The notes below the pieces were generated by a model. That model did no database searches, was not told the origin of the DNA, and was given only the letters and a program-made list of their open reading frames with translations. A DNA stretch of 64,000 bases. It comes from Dactylis glomerata. Its lineage: Eukaryota > Streptophyta > Magnoliopsida > Poales > Poaceae. Made by a program: the position numbers and the translations under genes. The stretch is taken from NCBI GenBank assembly GCA_007115705.1, contig QXEO01000222.1, positions 920,918 through 984,917 on the forward strand, in the 5' to 3' direction. Below, piece after piece: positions 57,256 through 64,000 of this stretch. Position 1 is the stretch's first letter, and each line of letters begins with the position of its first letter.

Positions 57256-59373
57256 ATGGCCAATCCTGAAAACACCAAGTTGTGTGACTTTACTAGCATG
57301 AACAATAATTATTTTATCTGCACTCCTATTGCACCACCTGCTCCTGCTGTAAACTTTTATGAGATTAAGCCTGCTTTGTTGAACCTTGTTATGAAAGAGC
57401 AATTATGTGGTGCTAGTACTGAAGATGCTGCAGCTCATCTCAACAATTTTGTTGAGCTATGTGAGATGCAGAAATATAAGGATGTAGAAAGTGATATTAT
57501 TAAGCTCAAGTTGTTTCCTTTTTCTTTGAGAGGAAAAGCTAAAGATTGGTTGCTGTCTTTGACTAAGAATAGTATTGATTCATGGGCTAAGTGTAAGGAT
57601 GCTTTTATTGGTAGATACTATCCTCCTGCTAAGATTATATCTCTGCGTAGCAATATTATGAAGTTTAATCAGTTTGATAATGAACATGTTGCTCAAGCTT
57701 GGGAAAGAATGAAATCTATGATAAAGAATTGCCCCACTCATGGACTGACTACTTGGATGATTGTCCAAACTTTTTATGCAGGACTGAATTTTTCTTCAAG
57801 GAACCTACTTGATTTAGCTGCTGGAGGCACTTTTATGTCCCTTACCTTGGGCGCCGCAACAAAGCTACTTGACAACATGATGGTGAATTATTCCGAATGG
57901 CACACCGAGAGAGCTCCACAAGGTAAGAAGGTAAATTCTGTTGAGGAAACATCTTCCTTGAGTGATAAGATTGATACCATTATGGCTATGCTTGCTAATG
58001 ATAGGACTCATGTTGATCCTAATAATGTTCCTTTAGCCTCTTTGTTTGCTCAAGAAGAGCATGTTGATGTGAATTTCATTAGAAACAATAATTTTAACAA
58101 CAATGCTCATAGGAACAATTTTGCTAGTAACAATTATAGGCCGTTTCCCTCTAATGGTGAAAATGGCTATCTTGGTAGACCTAAAATGCCTAGTGAAGAG
58201 AGGTTTTTAGAACTTGAAAAGGCTACCAAGAATTTTATGCAAATGCAATATGAGCAAAATAAGTTGTTTACTAAGACTATGGAGGAGCAATCAGCTTTGT
58301 TGAGGACTATTAGTCATCAACTTGAAAATTTAAACAAGGCTATTCCTGAATTGCAAGCTAAGGTTTCCAAATCTGAAACCGATATTTCATCTTTGTCTAA
58401 TGTGCAATCCTCTTTGGTTAACAGAATGTCCGCTAAGCCTGATCCTTTTGCTACTGCTAATACTATTCAAGTTGGAATTGATGAAAATCTTAGATTGTTA
58501 GCAGAATTGCATGCTAGATAGGAAAGAGAGGATGAGATTGCTAAGAATTTGAAAGTTTGTACTATTACTACCTCTAATGATGTTGTTCCTAATGCTAGCA
58601 ATCCTCTTACTTCGATTGGTGTAGAGAAAACTCCCACTCCTTGTGTTAAAAAGCCTAAAACTACCAAAACTTTTTCTCAAAAGAGTGCTAAATTTTTTCG
58701 GAGTGTGGGAGATGATAGCTCTATTTCTTTTAATGATTTTGATGTTGATGGCTGCAATATATCTGAAGTTATTTTGTTCTTGCAAAAGCTTGCTTTGACT
58801 CCCAATGCTAGTTCTTTAAATATTGCTTTTACTAAGTATATTACCAATGCTCTCATGAAAATTAGGGATGAAAAGTTGAAGCAAAAAGCCTCTGTTCCTA
58901 AGAAGTTAGAAGATGGTTGGGAATCCATCATTGATATGAATGTTAATGGTTTTGATTGTCATGCTTTATGTGATCTAGGTGCTAGTATTTCTATCATGCC
59001 TATAAAAATTTATGATATGTTTGACTTACCACCGCTTGAAAAATGTTATTTTGATGTTCCTATTGCTGATGTTGCTAAGAAGAAACCTTTGGGAAGGATT
59101 AATGATGTTCTTATTGTGGTTAACAATAACCTTGTTCCTGTTGATTTTCTTGTTATGGACGTTGAATGCCATGCTTCATGTCCTATTATTTTGGGAAGAC
59201 CCTTTCTTCGAACTGTAGGTGCTATCATTGATATGAGAGAAGGCACCATCAAATATCAATTCCCACTAAAGAAAGGTATGGAACACTTCCCTAGGAAAAG
59301 GAAGAAATTAATTTTTTACTCTATTCTTAGAGAAAATTATGAGCTTGATGCTTCATCACTTGATGTTACTTGA
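57256..59373 (+). pseudogene. Gag-protease of C with one in-frame TAG
   Basis: The ATG at 57256 matches A'. The Gag domain is almost identical to A'. The linker is different: GYLGRPKMPSEERFLELEKA, then MQMQYEQNKLFTKTMEEQSA and a long heptad-type segment, against the Gly/Tyr and ELEVMLKDFIGKQ linker of A'. TAG at 58519-58521 falls where A' has TGG (Trp, in ARWERE). The frame then continues open through the protease (DLGASISIMP, ILGRPFLRTVG) to TGA at 59371-59373. A truncated 421-residue Gag without protease is expected unless the stop is read through. Confidence 0.9.
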
Positions 59374-62249
59374 TTCGCAATTTTCTGCGCCTAGCTCAAA
59401 GGCGTTAAAGAAAAGCACTCTTGGGAGATAACCCAATGTTTTATTTTTAGTACTTTTTCTTTTATTTGAGTCTTGGAAGTCATTACTACTGTAATGACCG
59501 CTCCTTATCTTGTTTATTTTGTTTTTGTGCCAAGAGAAGCCTCTAATTCGAGTGAGGTAAATATTTGGGGATGTTGCTGTCCTGAAACTGTTTTCGGTGC
59601 TGCACCGTAAAAATTCGTATAAATTCTCTGTATATCTTTTGGACCTGCGATTTCTTGTGCATATGCCCCAGGATATATCCAAACTTTCATTAGTGGAACA
59701 CTTTTTGATTTGAGGAACAGAAAACCCCTAAAAAAATTGGCCTTTGTCAGCTGTTCTGTTTTGACAGATTTCTGCCAATATTTGTTTTTGCCACTTTATC
59801 GCTTTCTTTGCGAGTTCTTTTGATCATGGAACTCTTTGGGAAGTTGCTACAGTAGTATATACTTTATATGTGGTAGTTTTGGGTTGAAACCTGAAGCAAA
59901 AAGAGGTTGATTATATGTTATGCCTACACTAATGTTGCTAATAGATTTGTGTTCAGTTTTGTACGAAGGAAGTTTTCAAGTGTAGGGATTGGAGAATGAT
60001 GAGATGAGTTAAAGAATGGACAACAGCTCAAGCTTGGGGATGCCCATGAATCACCCCAAGAAATATCCAAGAAGTACAAGCGTCAAAGCTTGGGGATGCC
60101 CCCGAGGCACCCCTTCTTCATCGTCAAAAATCAGGTCACCTTTCAAGACACTATATTTTTATTGCTTCATGCACTATGTGTTTTTCTTGGAGCGTCAGTT
60201 GTTTTAGTTTTGTTTGTTAGTTTGTTTTGTTTGCTGCAATAAATGGTTGGACCCCAACAAATTTCCTTTGGAGGAGATGTACTCGTTTTCATTTGCAAAG
60301 AACACTCAGTTTTTCACTTTTATCGTTCATCGAGTGTTCTTCTTTTTCCGCTACTGCTTTTGGTTTTCGTTTTCGCCTTGATTTGCGTTCAGACCTTGTC
60401 ATATCTTTTCATCAAGGTGTATTTTTGCCTCTGATCTTTATTGGTATTCATCAAAAGAGGTGTTTATAAAAGTTTCAAATGGTGCTGGAAAAGAGAAAAA
60501 GCTTTATGCAAAATAGTGGTACAAGAAGGAGCTTGTGTAGACTGCGGCTTAGGCTTTTTCATGTCATGCTTGATGTCTTTTTGATGGTATGCTTAGTGGT
60601 TTTGCTGTAGCATGACTTGTCTCAAATAACTGAGATTGCTTAATGAGCCTTTGAAAAAATCATGCGTTGTTTTAATAATTTGGAAGCATTATTTTGGTTT
60701 TCTCCTTGATGCTTTATTTGGGTTGACTTGGTGCATGCTCACACATGTTAGACTCTTATAAAGTCGCCAATAGCCTTCATGATCATTTAGTTTTTGACTT
60801 TTGATGCCATCTTATGCTTCTTTTAATGTCGCTTTGTCGCTTTGCATGATTATGGCCATTATTGCTCCTCGTGCATCCAACTCCTTAAAAACCAAGTCTT
60901 CCAAAGTGTCCACCATACATACCTACTAGAAATTTGCTATTCCAAGTAAATTTGACTTGCTTTTATTTTCTCTTCAAATTAAACTCTTACCAGTGTTATG
61001 CGAAATTCAGTCAGTAAAGCTCTCACGAACCGGAAGGCACACTTTACTTTTTTTTCTGTTCTTAAAAATTTGACATTGTGGTCTCTTATGTTGAGTTGTT
61101 ATGCTTGCAACTTGTAAGTTGGAGACTAGCCCAGCCATGCAGTCATGGGCAAGCTTTCAACATTGCACTTCTTATTTGAGTTGATATCGTGATCTTTTGT
61201 TTATGGATGCCCGCGGTGTGAAATGAATTGGGAATCTTGTGGGGATTATGGAGTTTGTATATGTGTTAGAGAAACGCCGGGCCGCTAATCTAAGCCATGC
61301 ATAATTCATGGTGGAAATTTGCAGCATACCCATGGTGAACATTCGACGACGCATCTCACAATAAAAAGCTAAACAAATGGCAAATAAAAGAGATGTCGAG
61401 GTGTTCATTGTCTGCTTGTCCTGTCATTTTGGTGTGGGCTTGTTCCATGTCATCGGGCACGGAGGTACCCCATTGGCGGTTCTCGATGATACATGTATAT
61501 TTACAATGACAAGAGCCTTGCTTGGGACTCTAAGTAAAGTAGCATGAGGTTTGGGTACTCGTATTCACGGGACACGAGGTTTTCAACTTATGATTTGTCA
61601 AGCATATGCATCATAATTGTTCTCGCATTAACTTTAACCATTCAAGATACTTATGATGGGGGCAATGAGAGCTCAAAGCCGGTAAGTAACATAAATTTTG
61701 AAGGTTATAAAACTTGCAATCACTGCTTCCCTCTACGAAGGGCCTTTCTTCTACTTTTATGTTGAGTCACCACCTTCTATCTTTATGCACCATTAAGAGA
61801 GCATAGTTGTCATTCTTAGTATAATGTGCATTGTCCCAAAGTTTTCATTGATTGATTCATATTGTTGGTTTCACTTGTTCTCAAATTATTTGTATCTAGT
61901 CGCCCTCTTAAACTTGAAGGTGTCCTATGCATTTATGTTTTGCTCTCTTTGAAGGACAAGCTGAAAACCATTTGTATATTTTTCCTTATGATTTGAACAC
62001 ATGTTTGACTTTCATTGTTTCATTTTCATGATCTTTTGTTTGTGTTCATTTGCATGTTTACAACATGGTTGCTAAGTTTCTTATTGTCAAGATTATATCT
62101 TCATGCCCATGTTTTAAGTTCTTATGATCCCAGCTCACAAATGCTTACATATATGATCAAGATTGTGTAGGTGCATGTCACCTCAAAAATTATTCTTTTG
62201 TTATCACTTACCTACTCGAGGACGAGCAGAAGTTAAGCTTGGGGATGCT
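59374..62249 (+). other. non-coding 3' region of C
   Basis: Conserved with A, A' and B in modules. The block at about 60892-61719 is shared with A. About 65 bp present in A' around 43457-43521 (gctctcttagttggtcgc... to ctctactcg) is missing at about 60867. No protein domain. Confidence 0.75.
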
Positions 62250-63887
62250 TGATACGTCTCAAACGTATCTATAATTTTTGATGCTCCATGCTTGTTTTTA
62301 CACCATTTACCTAATGTTTCGTTACACTTCGTGGCACTTTTATGCATTATCCGGAACTAACCTATTAACAAGTTGCCACAGTGTCAGTCCCCTGTTTTCT
62401 GCTGTTTTTGTGTTTCAGAAGTGATACACAGGAAATATTCTCGGAATTGGACGAAACAAGTTCTTGAAGTCTTATTTTACCCGGAAGCTTCCAGAGATCC
62501 GAAGAGGAGTAGGAGGGGAGCCACAGGGGCCCCACACACCAGGCTGGTGCGGCCAGGGCCTGGGCCGCGCCGCCATGGTGTGAGGCCACCTGGCTCCACC
62601 TCTGACATCGCCCCTTCGCCTATAAAGACCCCCCAATGGGAAAAACCTAAGTACCCGATCAATTTTCTAGAAACACATCGCGATCCGTCGCCGTCGTCGA
62701 CCCGAGATCGGGAGGGTCCAGAAGCTCTTCCCGGCACCCTGCCGGAGAGGGGAATTGCCACCGGAGGTCTTCTTCATCGCCATGCTTGCCTTCGGAGCGA
62801 TGAGTGAGTAGTCTACCTTGGACTATGGGTCCATAGCAGTAGCTAGATGGTTGTCTTCTCTACCATGTGCTTCATGTTTAGATCTCATGAGCTGCCCTAC
62901 ATGATTGAGATCACTGTTATGTAATTCTACATGTTTGGTTTGTTGGGATCCAATGAATATTGGTGTTATGATTGAGTTGCTATACTGAAATATATCTTTT
63001 GTTATCTCTATGTTGTTTATGATCTTGCATGCTCTCCGTTGTTAGTAGCTATCTTGGCCGAGTAGTTGCTAGTGACTCCAAGAGGGGGTATTTATGCTCG
63101 ATAGTGGGTTCATGCCTCTATTTAATCTGGGGGAGTGACAGAAACCTCTAAGGTTGTAGATGTGCTGTTGCTACTAGGGAGAAAACAATATTCATATGCT
63201 CAAGGGCATATGCTTTGTTTACATTACACACTTTGCTTAATGCAATTATCTATTGTTCGCAACTTAATACTTGTGGAGTTCTCGGATTGATTCGCCACAA
63301 GTGGATTATTAGTCATAGATGCAGTTGGATGACGGTCTATGTATTTTGTTGTAATGCCCAGAGTAAATCTCATAGTGATCTTCTTGACATATCACGTTTA
63401 TCTTTATTCTATCAATTGCCCAACTGTAATTTGTTTACCCAGCATGTGTTATTTATCTTATGGAGAGACACCACTAGTGAACTGTGGACCCCGGTCCTAT
63501 TTTCATAATATTGCTATCACCTATTTACTTTACTCGCACTGTTTACTTTACTCGCATACTTCTCCTATTTTCCACTCGATACGCTCATAACCTTTGTTTC
63601 AAGCAAACCGGTGAGATTGACAACCTCATCGCAAGTTGGGAACAAAGTATTTGGTTGTGTTGTGTGCAGGTTCCACGTTGCAGCTAGCAAGCAAAGCTTG
63701 GACGAGGCGTCATATATAAATCGTCCAAAGCTGTCGCAAACTAGCAAGCATCACCTTCAGTCGCATTGTCTGCTTTTCTCTCCTGATCGACATAACCTTG
63801 ATTTCTTAACTGAGGGAAAACTAGCTGCTATACTCATCATACCTTCCTCTTGGGGTTCCCAACGGGCTGGTCATTCACCACGCATCA
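62250..63887 (+). repeat. 3' LTR of C (1638 bp)
   Basis: Same ends and length as 55420-57057 with scattered substitutions; followed by GGGGG. Confidence 0.95.
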
Positions 63888-63892
63888 GGGGG

Positions 63893-64000
63893 TTTCGCCC
63901 CATAGTCTGTTGGTTCAAAAAAAGTTAAAGCATAATGCATTTTGTATCCTCACTAGGAATCAATCAACCAAATATAAATAAATTAATTAGGGCTTAATAC
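63893..64000. other. host flank right of element C
   Basis: AT-rich DNA continuing the target sequence left of 55415. Too short to classify. Confidence 0.5.

Larger units (their letters stand above)
55420..63887 (+). mobile_element. complete RT-less Athila-type gypsy element C (8468 bp)
   Basis: LTRs at 55420-57057 and 62250-63887 are both 1638 bp. The TSD GGGGG is at 55415-55419 and 63888-63892. A perfect tRNA-Asp PBS is at 57069-57086. The gag-pro ORF has one nonsense codon, followed by 2.9 kb of non-coding DNA and no RT. It is inserted in unassigned DNA, not in another recognised element. Confidence 0.95.

Overview
This window is retrotransposon-dominated plant DNA. The repeat families and PBS types suggest a pooid grass, most likely Triticeae or a close relative (wheat, barley, rye, Aegilops, possibly oat). 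That is judged from remembered families, not a search. I see no ordinary single-copy host gene. Almost everything belongs to nested mobile elements whose borders can be fixed from LTR pairs, primer-binding sites (PBS) and target-site duplications (TSDs).

Layout. (1) 1-6006: minus-strand Ty1/copia element running off the left edge, with an open gag-pol frame, PBS and 5' LTR. (2) 6007-12235: 3' part of an Athila-lineage gypsy element ('B') that the copia entered. Its 3' LTR is split by a 2.6-kb Helitron (9077-11711). (3) 12236-12431 and 47367-49576: two pieces of one CACTA DNA transposon, split by gypsy element 'A' (12437-47361, TSD CCCCT). (4) Inside A lies a decayed plus-strand Tat-lineage gypsy ('Tat+', about 15055-33935). 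Inside Tat+ lies a minus-strand Tat-lineage gypsy ('Tat-', 19925-28768, TSD CTCGT) whose LTRs differ at one base. (5) The 3' LTR of A is split by a complete relative, A' (38089-46146, TSD AGGGT). (6) 49577-55414: unclaimed DNA with a Stowaway MITE, a second MITE-like repeat and a LINE 3' fragment. (7) 55420-63887: another complete Athila-type element, C (TSD GGGGG).

How the parts work. Elements A', C and A belong to one family that has LTRs, a tRNA-Asp-type PBS and at most Gag plus aspartic protease. Reverse transcriptase, RNase H and integrase are absent and replaced by a long non-coding 3' region, so these elements must be mobilised by enzymes from other elements. The two Tat elements encode Gag, PR, RT, RNase H, a second RNase H and integrase, all with stops. 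Each also carries an antisense gene with its own TATA box in the region before its 3' LTR. In Tat+ this is a multi-exon gene of the 'putative gypsy type transposon' (PF04195-like) family. In Tat- it is a short gene with AT-hooks and a B3-like DNA-binding domain.

Most interesting points: the paired antisense cargo genes; a UAG codon at the identical gag-pro/RT junction in both Tat elements; mosaic module exchange among the RT-less Athila-type elements, one of which has a miniaturised Gag; and a four-level nest whose order can be read base by base.
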